A stretch of DNA of 64,000 bases from Schizochytrium sp. TIO01. Its lineage: Eukaryota > Sar > Bigyra > Thraustochytrida > Thraustochytriidae. Under the pieces are notes generated by a model. It saw only the letters and a program-made list of their open reading frames with translations. It had not been told where the DNA came from and did no database searches. Shown here piece after piece: positions 11,298 to 21,606 of this stretch (position 1 is the stretch's first letter; every line of letters starts with the position of its first letter). Location of the stretch: the NCBI GenBank assembly GCA_004764695.1, contig SMSO01000032.1:8824668-8888667 (forward strand). The letters run 5' to 3'. The translations under genes were made by a program, and so were the position numbers.

Positions 11298-13040
11298 ATG
11301 AATCATGCTACGTTTTCATTTGATGCAGATGCCCCTGGTATATCGGCACCACACAACTGCGAACTCCATCTCGATGACTCCGGTGCGATACCTCTCACAC
11401 AAACCCAAAATTTGGATTTTTTTGACCCTTTCCTTTTCGATACTGGGGACCAACAAGAGTGCGGCCAAAGCAATAAAAATGAAAAACAGCATAGCGGTCA
11501 AGATGCCGAGGCCTGGGAAGATAAAGATGGTAATTTTCAGCAGATGACAACACATACTCATATAGAAAACTGTGCAATGGCATATCACAACCATAGTATG
11601 AGAATGCCATCGAGTGTAAAGACGAAAGCTCAGAAACCAAGCAAACAAAAAGGTCAACATGATTTAGGAGGTACCGAGAGTGTTGCAGAAAAGGCAGCCA
11701 AGCGCCGTGGCGCAGAAGCGGAGAGCTTGGACGCTAAAGCTTGGTTGAAGCGACGTCGAGAGCAAATTGCTCGTGCTAGTCGCAAGGCACGTGAGAAGCG
11801 CAAGAACCAAGTAAGTGAACTTCAGGAAGAAAACGATCGTCTTCGCAATGAGCGAGCAGGATTCTTAAAAACTATAGACGACCTTCAGCGGAAAGTGAAT
11901 GAATTTCGCAGTGCTGGCCAAGTTAACGTGCAAATGGAGAATGATTTATTGCGCGCCCAACTTCGCGAGCACAAAGAATTTCTCCGTGGGTGCTTTCAGC
12001 TTCAACATGGTCTGCCATCCTCTGATGTCGCCTTTAAACACTTGTACACACAAGGTCAAAGTTTCGCCCAGACTCATGTACACAGTATACTCTCGCAATC
12101 TGCGCAGGAGTCATGGGTCCCAACCAAATTCCCATCGTCTTATTTCGAAACCCTGACTCCAGGTTATAATGTAACAGCATGTCATCGTAAGATTGATACC
12201 CCAAACAACAAATGTATGATGCTTCGGATCGACTTTGCCTTCAAGGACCTTTCTGCCGATATCGTAGCTGAAGCATACTGGCGTATGTGGAGCGACGCAG
12301 AAATGGTTCAGGATGGATTCAAATTAGATTTCCCTGTGGAGATCATGCCTCTTAATGTTCCTGGCCAGTCTTCAGACAATTTTGGTGCCTGGTGTTATAG
12401 TGAAAAGGTCGAACCACCAAAGGTGCCGTCCGACTGGGTTTTTGTGACTTCGCGTTCGCGCGAGGACATTGTCAAGTCAACACTCAATATTTCAACAGAA
12501 CTTTCCCCTGGCCTCGCACAGGGTATTTCTAAGGAGGAGGCTGTCCAGGCGTGGGATTGTCTTACAAAAGGAGATAGTGACGGAAATGAATTTTCATGTA
12601 GTCAACGCAGACGCCAAAGGCGCAAAGATGCCACATTAGGCACCTTCGGTAAAACAACTGGCTGGGTTCTTGCACGCTGCACAACAGAGCATTCCCCTGT
12701 CAACCATCGTCCAAGTGCTCGTCGCATAAACTCCTTGCTAGTTGAAGGTGGCGTCATTTGGACTCAAGGGATTGTCCGCGAGGATCAAGATTTAGAGGCA
12801 AATTTTGAAGATATCAATTCTAGCGAGCATCTTGTGGAACGCGAATCATGCACTCGTGTAGCACTTGTGGCCAACGTTCCTCTAAATTTCTCTATGAACA
12901 TTCTAAACTCGCATACGGATCTTTTGGAAGCCGATGGAACTATGACAGAGCGTTTTGCTAGACTTTTGGAAAAATTCTACTATTTCTCACGTCAAGTTTG
13001 TGAAGAGATCGAAGATGATCTTCAGGCTGAAAATTTCTAA
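11298..13040 (+). CDS. Atypical bZIP transcription-factor-like protein
   Basis: The protein has 580 residues counted from the first ATG; the open frame begins 78 bases earlier with no in-frame ATG. An acidic, Gln-rich N-terminus could serve activation. A bZIP lies at about 145-234: a basic region (RKAREKRK) followed by leucine-zipper heptads (SELQEEN, L at seven-residue steps, an Asn at an 'a' position). Aligned with bZIPs such as HY5, the invariant base-contacting Asn of N-x7-R is Ile (residue 157), while the Arg (165) remains. The remaining 300 or so residues look globular (several Trp, alternating hydrophobic pattern). They may be a START-like fold as in some oomycete bZIP-like proteins; I cannot confirm that. 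It converges on the GPCR gene to the right. It is probably nuclear; its DNA specificity is unclear. Confidence 0.7.
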   Translation: MNHATFSFDADAPGISAPHNCELHLDDSGAIPLTQTQNLDFFDPFLFDTGDQQECGQSNKNEKQHSGQDAEAWEDKDGNFQQMTTHTHIENCAMAYHNHSMRMPSSVKTKAQKPSKQKGQHDLGGTESVAEKAAKRRGAEAESLDAKAWLKRRREQIARASRKAREKRKNQVSELQEENDRLRNERAGFLKTIDDLQRKVNEFRSAGQVNVQMENDLLRAQLREHKEFLRGCFQLQHGLPSSDVAFKHLYTQGQSFAQTHVHSILSQSAQESWVPTKFPSSYFETLTPGYNVTACHRKIDTPNNKCMMLRIDFAFKDLSADIVAEAYWRMWSDAEMVQDGFKLDFPVEIMPLNVPGQSSDNFGAWCYSEKVEPPKVPSDWVFVTSRSREDIVKSTLNISTELSPGLAQGISKEEAVQAWDCLTKGDSDGNEFSCSQRRRQRRKDATLGTFGKTTGWVLARCTTEHSPVNHRPSARRINSLLVEGGVIWTQGIVREDQDLEANFEDINSSEHLVERESCTRVALVANVPLNFSMNILNSHTDLLEADGTMTERFARLLEKFYYFSRQVCEEIEDDLQAENF

Positions 13041-13275
13041 GCATGGAAATCTCCCATTCCTGTGGCTTCTCAATACACATTTATTATTGTTACTTTATAG
13101 AAGAACCAGACATTATATTTAATTCTAAAATATTTCCACGTGGATGAAGAAACTTCCAAGGTTATTTACAGAGGTTTTCTTTGCTACAACTTTCCCGTTT
13201 TCAGCTTACCCGAGCTCCCATTGTTAAAAAGGTAATCCTAAACAACCAATACCAAAAAGGTGTAGGAAAACATGA

Positions 13276-14752
13276 TCATGCTTGCGAATTCAAAAGTTCT
13301 GCTGTGCTCTCTGTGACTCGAGACGGATCTACAGAAGTTTCAACGTCTGGTTTAGAAGGGTCCAAGGGCTCTGACTTCGATAAATAGGATGTGGGAACAA
13401 TGCGCTGCAGGACCCTTCGACGAATAAAATTTTGAATTGGACTTCGCCCTAGCTTTCGAAAATGTCTCTTTGTAATGGTTAATCAATTGAACAAAAAATG
13501 ATGGATGATATATAACCATTAGCAGATGTGAGCAAGTCACAAATATGTTAGTTAGCGCTGCCGTCATCGTTGCTATCTGCATATCGCAGCATCCCGTGTT
13601 GCTATCCTGATTACAAAACGTAGAACTTACTTTCCATGACATGGGCAAGAATGCAAAAATCATTGCATCTCGCAAGGTTTGATTGCAGAAACCATAAACG
13701 ATCGGGGAACACAAGCTACTGAAGGCAGCAGAAAGTCCTAGACACATTTCTGCAACTTCTTGACCTGGTGCCTTTTCACCCCTGATAAGAGACACCACAA
13801 CAAAAACAAAATATATATACAAGGGCGTCCAAAGCGCAAAAATAGAACCACACATGATAATCATAAGCCGCGTTGCCCGGTTGCGCTGACTTACCCTACG
13901 AAGATTTTCGTTGTTTTGTTGTTTGGATTGTGAAGAATAGCGTTTGAAAAAGGTGCGCACCCCGCGCCCTCTTTCTGTTCTTCGTGAGCTCGGTGCAGAT
14001 ACATCATTACTTTTGCCTCTTTGTGCGGCAGCCATCGTACGATGCATCACCTTATATACACTGTAATATGTGGATACGATATAAAGAATAGGAAGAAGAA
14101 CAAAAGTACCAGTTGGAATGAGTACTGCCCAATTATAGATTGGATTGCAGAAAGCACCAGAGGCTAGAAGACGAGCTTTTGTCATAAAAGAGTAATAGGT
14201 TCCCAAGAAAAGCGTTGCTCCCCAAACACCCAAGATATACCCGTTACGCAGATTGCGGACGCTAACATTTCGATTTTTGACGACTTTGCGATACCTTGCA
14301 TGCGCAATCCAGCTTAGCGAAAACACAGTGCAATGGCATGTTGTAACAATTGCAAATCCGAAAAAGTTACATCCAGTCTCCTCTCCAAGGAAAATCCAAT
14401 CTGAGAGGATTGTCCCGCCATAGAAAATAAGAATTAACGCACCAACCATTAAATCAGTAAGAGCTTGGCCTACTATTTGAAGCAAGAATATCTGTTTTCG
14501 AAGTCGGGCGTCACGCAGCACTCCAACCATGATGCTTAGATTTGAGAACATGATTAGAAACCCTAGTAGGGCCATAATTGGATAAAACTTGCGCATTGCA
14601 CTAAGTGAATAGATATCCCAATTAATGTATTCGCTAGGTATATCTTCAGAACATTGAAATATTTCCGATGCATGAATCTGTGAAGCTTCCACATCACTAG
14701 TATTGAAGATAAATCCACATACAGTAAATGTTGTTCCTGATGTGATATCCAT
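13276..14752 (-). CDS. Rhodopsin-like (class A type) seven-helix GPCR, predicted spliced
   Basis: Predicted as join(13276..13467,13631..14752), 437 residues. Seven hydrophobic helices are visible: TM1 55-79 (SNLS), TM2 92-112 with Asp100, Cys128 and Cys202 as the likely extracellular disulfide, TM5 208-233, TM6 295-320 with LWTP (CWxP-like) and TM7 ending SPIVYGF (NPxxY-like). The DRY position reads ARY, so the acidic residue is missing. After MSWK, where the paralogue at 16230 also continues into its tail, the DNA has a perfect GTAAGT donor. Splicing 13468-13630 (163 bases, acceptor ACAAAG) gives a 63-residue hydrophilic tail. Without splicing, the frame runs on to 13352 with a more hydrophobic end. 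It is a plasma-membrane receptor of unknown ligand, head-to-head with its paralogue. Confidence 0.8.
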
Positions 14753-16229
14753 AGTCTATATTCTATTCAGATAATTGATCTGTCCTCCTTTGACAATTAT
14801 CTGGACTCAAGAGCAAGCAGATGCAGCTTGCGCGAGGAAATCCAGTTTCGATCCATTCAAGGTTTGGATGCACTGTCCATCCGTGGGGATCCTGGATCTT
14901 AGGTTAAGAATCAATGTAGAATCCTTTCATTTAAATTCCGCTATCCGTTTGCTGTCCGAGTTGCTCTCTGGAATGATTGCAGCAACATACTCTAATGATA
15001 AGTTTCCAGGATCAGTCTTGGCGTCTCTCAAAAGCAGGTTTCCCGCAATGCACATTGGAGAAAGAAAAATTCAACTAGTCTGGCTAAGTCGTTATGTTGA
15101 TCCTTTACTTCATTTCCAAAAGCCCTGCTACGAGATCTTCCGTAGATGAGAATCAACTGTATAGGGACTATGTGCTTCTTTTAGGGAGAATGAAACTTGT
15201 TGTGTGCTCTCTCCTTCTTTCCTTCCATGTCTTGATGTTTCTCTTCCCTTTAATACACCGCGGGATTCTCAAATTCAAAGAGCATGTGTCGATCTCCATG
15301 CAAAGGTCCAAGCCTCCTACTTTGTCCTGATGCTCTATCACGATCTCGGCACGCTACCTACCGAGCTACCTCCTACTACCTGGTCAACGTCACTGATCAG
15401 TGTCTTCTGATGGACGCCACAGTAATGATAATAACAAGACACATAGGATCTGTCCCGGTCTCATAAAATTTCTTTCTTTCCCCCCCTAACGCTTATCTTG
15501 TTTTCTATTTCCATTGGACAGTTTGTTATAAAGCAATAATTAGATCTAGCAATATCATTGGCGTCAATCAGCCCCTTTGGAAACCCCTCCACGCCGCTCT
15601 GTGCTGTTTTACGCACATATACGAAGAAAGTTCGAGTATTGGCCAAAAGGGAGAATATTGAAGAGGATAGAACGGTAATCTGAGTTGGATGGACGCGCTT
15701 GATTTTCTTGTACGTAGGAGTAAGGTGGTTCCTACGCAAAATATGAGACTTCCGTTATCATGTGAGGAGATTTGGTTGTTGTTGTTGTTGTTATTGTAAA
15801 TAGGCGTTGATTTGTTCTTGTCCGCAAGATAATGGAATGCAGTTTTGGAAACTCTGCAAGGAAAGGTATCATCGATGTTTTCAAGTGTCCTGAGTGTAAA
15901 GTCCATTTGGGCTGGAAGCATCTTGGATAGCAGTGTCCCATCACAGTATCCAATCTAAGCTCTGCTCCACTCTACCTATTGATATTATCATAACATCTTG
16001 TTCATTTCTTTCAAGTCACATTCAGCCCTTGAGACTTCGTGAGTGCACATTTTCCTAGATAAGAGCAAAAGTAGTTCGAGATCTATCTTCACATGATGGA
16101 TCCCAAAGGGGGAAGCCTAATATGTAATCAACAAAACGTGACAATTTGAAGACACCAGAACCACAACGTTGTGTATCCCTCCAGTAACAGCGTACGAGAA
16201 GGAATAGACTTGATTTGAATATTTATGCA
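14753..16229. other. Bidirectional intergenic region between two GPCR genes
   Basis: About 1.5 kb separate the two divergent receptor genes and must hold both promoters. It includes a short TTG repeat (about 15777-15796). No ATG-initiated gene is convincing. One 124-codon frame near 14775 begins at TTG and has no recognisable features. Confidence 0.55.
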
Positions 16230-18041
16230 ATGAGCGAGGAACAAATTACTCCAAGCTTATCTCTTGCGCAGCAAGTGTGTGCGCAAGGCGGTGATCCAAC
16301 TGGTTTACTTTTAAAGAATCTCAGTAGCCCACTTCGGGCTTCTTGGTTTTGCGATTGTGGAAATGACATATCGAATGTGGTCATGGATTGGTATGTGTCT
16401 TATGAATCAAGTACGGAAGCATACTATGTCATTCTAGGACTTCTTGGGCTTTTTGTATGCCTTTTGAACCTTTCCATTATTATCGGAATTGTTCGCGATA
16501 AGAAGATCCAACAACTTCATAATCTTCTTGTGGCCGGCCAAGCGCTGAGCGATCTCGTTGTAGGCATACTTGTGGTTATCTTTAACTTTGGCACGCTCCT
16601 AAATGATAGTGTTCTGATTGGAAAAGGAACAGGATGTGCTATCTACGGCTTTGGCATTGTTGGAACATGCCAGACTACTGTGTTTTCTCTCGCCTTGATC
16701 GCGTTTTCACGGAAAATTCGCATTCTCGACAATGGAATTATTTCCACCCGTCGCATGATGGCCCTATATTTTTTAGGGGTTTGGGGTGGGTCTGCAGTCT
16801 TACTTTGCGTCTACACTGCAATAACAAAAGGGCGAATGTCATGCTCAGCTGCGTTTTGTAATCCAGTCTGGAACGAAAGCCTCATCATTATGATTGCAAT
16901 TGCACTTGGGTTTCCTATTCTGTTCACAATATCCGTGTACTATCGTATTCACAAGCGCCTGCAATCCACCATGAGAGCGGTAGCATCAACGTTGCACGAT
17001 CGTACAGGTCAAGATATTTATGCCCGCAACAGAATGACTCGTTTAATGATCCTCATGAGTGGCAGTATCCTGATCATGTGGACTCCGTTGTATATGTTCC
17101 TTCTATTAAGCGTATATAAACTTGCGGTGGGAGAAAGACCTGCGGGTATGCAGGCCATGGAACGTCTACTTGGCATATCTGCAGTTGCAAGTAGTCTCAC
17201 AAGTCCCATCATTTATGCGTTTAAGAACAAGACGCTCAAGCTTGCCATGCAGTATAGCATCTGCCCCATGTCATGGAAGCAGGACGCAGCAGAACGATCG
17301 AACCTGCGCACGTTAGAAAAGCAACAACGTCGAAATGTTTTGCACAGTAATATGCATTCTTCAGAAGGCACATCAGATATGGGGCACACGGAAGGTTTTT
17401 TTCAAGCCATAGCTGATAAATTTCAGTGGTTTAATTGCTGTTCTAAACGATGGTGGTTCGATCTGCTTGGAAAGAGAGCTGCCGTAGCTTCAGATTCTCT
17501 CAATTCAGGAATCGATATTCCCGGTCTTCCAAGCTCAAGAAGCGAAACATCTACAAAGGCTAGGGGACCCATCGCAAAAGATGATGACCCGAAGGAATTC
17601 CTTACCCATCAGAAAGATCGAGACCATGCAAGTACATTTTGGGAAGAAGGTCACTTCGCCCCTCGCCATAAACAACTCCAAAACTTACGCCGGCGTATGT
17701 CTGACAGCTCATCGGAAGAGAGCGATATGGAAAATCAAGCTTCTGATGATCTCGAGAAGAACGCAATGATGACTGCTCTAGGGAAGAGAGTATGTGAAAC
17801 AGGCTTTTGCAAGCATGAAAATGGAGACCAATTCAACCAAAAGCGGCTAAGTAAGACTGGGTTTAGTGAGCATTCTGTTAATTCTGACAGAGATTTGGAG
17901 CAAAACGTTTTGCATCAATCAGAGAAAGGAGAAAGTATGCTTACCTTACAAGAGCTCGATAGAAATAGTGTAAGTAGCCAGGGCAGCGGTGGGAGCAGCC
18001 GCAGCAATAAGAAACTATCCAAGAGGATGCAGCTTTCGTAG
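16230..18041 (+). CDS. Rhodopsin-like (class A type) seven-helix GPCR, long tail
   Basis: The protein has 603 residues from the first ATG; the frame opens at a TTG 15 bases upstream. It is a clear paralogue of the receptor at 13276-14752. Shared blocks include LLNLSIIIG in TM1, GQALSDLVVG in TM2, TGC before TM3, AFCNP in the second extracellular loop, MTRLMILMSGS and WTPLY in TM6, SPIIYAF in TM7 and PMSWK just after helix 8. The DRY region reads FSRK: Arg is kept, while Asp and Tyr are lost. The third intracellular loop is short. The cytoplasmic tail is about 250 residues, Ser/Asp/Glu-rich, with runs such as SDSSSEESD that could be kinase targets. It probably signals through heterotrimeric G proteins; ligand and coupling are unknown. 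Confidence 0.85.
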   Translation: MSEEQITPSLSLAQQVCAQGGDPTGLLLKNLSSPLRASWFCDCGNDISNVVMDWYVSYESSTEAYYVILGLLGLFVCLLNLSIIIGIVRDKKIQQLHNLLVAGQALSDLVVGILVVIFNFGTLLNDSVLIGKGTGCAIYGFGIVGTCQTTVFSLALIAFSRKIRILDNGIISTRRMMALYFLGVWGGSAVLLCVYTAITKGRMSCSAAFCNPVWNESLIIMIAIALGFPILFTISVYYRIHKRLQSTMRAVASTLHDRTGQDIYARNRMTRLMILMSGSILIMWTPLYMFLLLSVYKLAVGERPAGMQAMERLLGISAVASSLTSPIIYAFKNKTLKLAMQYSICPMSWKQDAAERSNLRTLEKQQRRNVLHSNMHSSEGTSDMGHTEGFFQAIADKFQWFNCCSKRWWFDLLGKRAAVASDSLNSGIDIPGLPSSRSETSTKARGPIAKDDDPKEFLTHQKDRDHASTFWEEGHFAPRHKQLQNLRRRMSDSSSEESDMENQASDDLEKNAMMTALGKRVCETGFCKHENGDQFNQKRLSKTGFSEHSVNSDRDLEQNVLHQSEKGESMLTLQELDRNSVSSQGSGGSSRSNKKLSKRMQLS

Positions 18042-18383
18042 TGAAATTCGGGTAGGTCTCCGTCATCATGGATAAGAGATAGTACAAAGCTGGAATGAAG
18101 TAATCAAGATATCCCCAATGGAAAAGGGTTTAATCGTAGTATACCAATGATAGATAAGTTTCTACCGGCATTTTAAAGTAATTCTACAGATTATGAAATA
18201 ATTTTCTTTATACCTTTCAGCTCTGTTTCCTCGCGTCAGTGGTTATCAATTAAACTTGCAAATTAGGAACTCTAGAAAAGAAAGTTGTCGGGCGTCTGGA
18301 ATCAAGATGCCTAGAGATCTAGTATCACTCAATGTGACCAGCTTCAGATGTAGGAAAGGAACACAGTGCAAAAGAGACTCAAT
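18042..18383. other. Convergent intergenic region (GPCR / ALDH)
   Basis: 342 bases between two stop codons. It is AT-rich 3' flank, with nothing recognised beyond presumed 3' UTRs. Confidence 0.6.
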
Positions 18384-20198
18384 TTAATCCGACTTCTTGG
18401 ACACAGGGGCGCGCTCCGGCATGGCGATACCCTTAAGAAGGTTCACCAAGGAAACGCCACTCTCGATCCAGCTCGGGTTGTAGGCCATGCCAACAAGGCT
18501 AGCAGCAGTCTTGTGAGCGTCGAGGGCAGTGGGGTACACAAAAGGCTCTGGGAGAGTAGTCTGAACACCAGGGATACGGTCAGCAGTGCACGATTTGACG
18601 TTACACAAAGCGCGGAGACCCTCGGGGCCAGCGAACTTGCCAAAGCCACTAGCCTTGCATCCGCCGAAGGGAAGCTGCTGGCAAAGGTAGTTGGTACCAA
18701 AGTCGTTCTCGTTGAGCATGCCAGCATCGATGCGCTTGCCAATGCGAGCAGCACGCTTCTTGTCACCAGAGAATACCGAGGATGCAAGGGCGTAGTTACA
18801 GTTGTTCACTTGCTCAATGAGTTCGTCCTCGTTACTCCAGACGCGGATTGCCATGACAGGGCCAAATACTTCCTCTTGAGCAATGAGCATGTCCGGAGTG
18901 ATGTTGGTAATGATGGTCGGCTCATAGAACTGTCCCGGGGCAAGAGCGGCGTTACGTTTGCCACCGCAAAGGATTTTGGCACCCTTCTTCTTGGCATCGT
19001 CCACAAGACGCTGGATGTGGTCAATGGCAGTGGGGAGGGTCATAGCACCAATGTCAGCATGAGTCTCAAGAGGCACGGCCTGCTTCATCTGAGATACGCT
19101 CTTGGTCACCATCTCAATGAACTTGTCAGCAATCTTTTCGTGAACGAAAAGACGTTCAATACCAATGCAGTTGGCAGAGGCGTTCTGAAAGACACCACGC
19201 ATAGCAGTGGGAACCACTGTGTTGAGGTTGACGTCTTCGCAAATAACAAAAGGGTCTTTTCCTCCAAGCTCGAGAACTACAGGTGTGAGACGCTTCGAGG
19301 CACCCTGCATAATGAAGCGGCCGACCTTGTCAGAACCAGTGAAGACCATCTTGTCAATGTTGGACTCAGTGAGAGCAGCGCCGGCTTCAGCAGTACCAGT
19401 GACGACCTGGACAAGGTCAGTGGGCATGCCCATTGACTCGAGTGCAACGTGGACGGGGCGGACGAGGAAATCGGCAGACCAAGATGCAAATTCACTGACC
19501 TTGCAGACCACAGCGTTACCAGCGAACAGACCAGAAATGATGTGGTTAAGAAGGTTGTGACCAACATAGTTGAATGGGGCGATGACACCGATAACACCAA
19601 GAGGATGGTACTCAACACGCGCGGACTTGTGCATAGTCAAGGGGCCCTGACCACCGCGGTACTCCGTCTGGAGAACCTTTTCACCCTCGGCAATCATCCA
19701 GCGGAGCTTCTCACACGTCGGGGTGACCTCGCCAAGAACAGCGCAGAGGCGAGTCTTGCCAGTATCACGGCAGGACACACGAACGATATCGTCAATGTGG
19801 TGAACGTAGTAGTCGAGCAGGGCACGAAGGAACGCGCGGCGCTGGCCAAATGTGGTCTTGGCCCACTGGCGCTGGGCAACACGAGCGCTATCGACAATCT
19901 CAAAAACACGCTCGCGAGTCATCATCTCGACCTCACCAAGGTGCTGCATTGTCGCAGGATCATAGCACTGGAGCTTGCCAGGGCGGTCCTTGAGCTCAAG
20001 CTCCATCTTCTCCTTGACGGGAGCATCAATTTTGTCCTTGGCTTCATACTCTGTGAGCTCAAATTCGATCTTGGGCAAAACAGGGTCGGCAGGGACCAAG
20101 ATCTTCTTAATCAAGAAGAGCACCACGGCGGCAGCCGCAATAATGCTCGCAATGGTCTGAGCATCGAGCTCCTTTGCCATCTCCCACACACAGGTCAT
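18384..20198 (-). CDS. Membrane-anchored aldehyde dehydrogenase, ALDH22-like
   Basis: The protein has 604 residues from the ATG at 20198. The frame opens at a TTG 36 bases further up, and a second good ATG lies at 20180. It catalyses NAD(P)-dependent oxidation of aldehydes to acids. Evidence: an N-terminal hydrophobic anchor (about 15-33), then a full ALDH fold. Visible motifs are the substrate-side PFNYVGHN region, the FTGS nucleotide-binding loop (about 286-289), LELGGKDP with general-base Glu310, the catalytic Cys344 in ANCIGIER, and EEVFGPV near 443. The length, anchor and NCIGIER-type active site fit plant ALDH22A1 (about 600 residues), an endomembrane enzyme. The C-terminus is KKSD, charged. 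Codon use is strongly C/G-ending here, leaving long but spurious antisense frames. It is probably highly expressed. Confidence 0.9.
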   Translation of the reverse strand: MTCVWEMAKELDAQTIASIIAAAAVVLFLIKKILVPADPVLPKIEFELTEYEAKDKIDAPVKEKMELELKDRPGKLQCYDPATMQHLGEVEMMTRERVFEIVDSARVAQRQWAKTTFGQRRAFLRALLDYYVHHIDDIVRVSCRDTGKTRLCAVLGEVTPTCEKLRWMIAEGEKVLQTEYRGGQGPLTMHKSARVEYHPLGVIGVIAPFNYVGHNLLNHIISGLFAGNAVVCKVSEFASWSADFLVRPVHVALESMGMPTDLVQVVTGTAEAGAALTESNIDKMVFTGSDKVGRFIMQGASKRLTPVVLELGGKDPFVICEDVNLNTVVPTAMRGVFQNASANCIGIERLFVHEKIADKFIEMVTKSVSQMKQAVPLETHADIGAMTLPTAIDHIQRLVDDAKKKGAKILCGGKRNAALAPGQFYEPTIITNITPDMLIAQEEVFGPVMAIRVWSNEDELIEQVNNCNYALASSVFSGDKKRAARIGKRIDAGMLNENDFGTNYLCQQLPFGGCKASGFGKFAGPEGLRALCNVKSCTADRIPGVQTTLPEPFVYPTALDAHKTAASLVGMAYNPSWIESGVSLVNLLKGIAMPERAPVSKKSD

Positions 20199-21606
20199 TT
20201 TGCCAGGAGGAAAAGATTTCCGCAGAAGTCGCAAGAAACGTTGCTTGTACTAAGCAAAAGCAAGCCACTCACACGAAGACAAGACGCAGTTCCACGCGCA
20301 GCCACGAGCCGAGCGAGCACTACTTTTGAGACTGCTGACCTTTTTAGCTAAACCAATTTCATCTTCTAACATCAGTAAGTTTAGTCACAAACAGTATTAA
20401 TGACATAGTAGGTAGATATAGTAGATTACTTTCCTTGGAGAAGCAACCTACCTAGCTACTCTCATAGCGGGACGCCGAAATCGGGCGTAAACTTACGCAG
20501 GCTAGCCCGACGCCCTTGTGACAATGCTTTTGCTTATTTCGCCATAGAGGAGGTGCTCTATCAAAATCATTCCAAGCTCTCATTCTCATTCCTCATCTTT
20601 TGGGGCTTCGTTGCGCAATCCACAGGCATTACATCCCTCACCCTTGTGCACATCAGATTTGCGCCACCCTAAATTTATATGGAATAAACTATAGCAGTAC
20701 ACGGGTCTTGTAGATTGCCTGCCTGGCACAGCAGATATCACTGCGAGCTCGGTCGAGCTTCTCGCCGTCTGTAAAGCTGTTGTTCCGCATGCGAGGACAA
20801 AGGTGGGCCATTGACAAGGCACATGTTGCGAAATATGCCTCAGCAGCGTGGGGCAGCGCAAGTCTAGCGAGAAGGGGTATGTATTTGTAGTTTTAAGATG
20901 GTAGTAGTGCAGTTAATACTCGGTGTGCGCAACGATTGCGCAGACGGATTGATCGCGTCATTCAACGTGGGGTCCTCAAGGGGTGCGCAAGTACACATGG
21001 TCATAGATGACGCTGAGTGCCAACGTGGCACATTAAGTCTTTACAAAGCTATTTACCATTGTGCTCATGCTAGTGGAAGACCTACATTAACATCGAATAT
21101 AGCAGTAGGATCAAGCACATAAACTTATGAGGCGTCTGAGCTGCTTATGATTTTTTCTTAGACTGATTTCAAGAGCAGTCTATTTTGCTGGGATTTTTGC
21201 AAGTTTATTTTAGTGAAGAAAGGAAGTAATAAATTAGAAATTAAGTTTACTCTCGATATTAAGAAGCAAAACCTCTGTTTGGGTTAAAAGCAAACATACT
21301 ACCGAAACATAATACGAATAGACCTTTGAGAAGACTCTGACGCCAGACAGAAACTCTCTTTCGGTAGAATTATGCATTACAGCAGAAACGTGGTTTTATC
21401 GTCAGGTCAGTTTCCTCCTGAACTTCAAATCCATGGTAGCTAGACACAGGCTTAAGCACACGAGCATAGGAAGAACTCGAAATAATGGAGTATAATAGAC
21501 ATAGATCAAAAATTAGAGGAAAGTCTAGGAAGCGAACTGTTAAGAAAGAATATTCACTTTTTGATTTTATTTACCTTAGTTGAGCAAAAATATAATAACG
21601 TAGAAA
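20199..21606. other. Intergenic region with ALDH promoter and THOC5 3' flank
   Basis: About 1.4 kb between two minus-strand genes. The part next to 20199 should hold the ALDH promoter. A 14-base palindrome and nested inverted repeat lie at 20482-20515. One 74-codon plus-strand ATG frame (20898-21122) has no support beyond being open. The remainder is AT-rich and unremarkable. Confidence 0.55.
20482..20515. promoter_or_regulatory. Nested inverted repeats about 290 bases upstream of the ALDH start
   Basis: GCGTAA and TTACGC flank two bases (20485-20498), a 14-base palindrome of the kind bound by dimeric factors such as bZIPs. It is enclosed by GGGCGT (20483-20488) and ACGCCC (20510-20515), which could pair in an alternative hairpin. 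Placement upstream of the ALDH gene suggests an operator-like element, but no regulator is known. Confidence 0.3.

Noticed and set aside
18366-20351. Long plus-strand frames of 356 and 300 codons
   Set aside because: They lie antisense to the ALDH gene, and its strong C/G-ending codon bias removes stops on the other strand. They show no domain.
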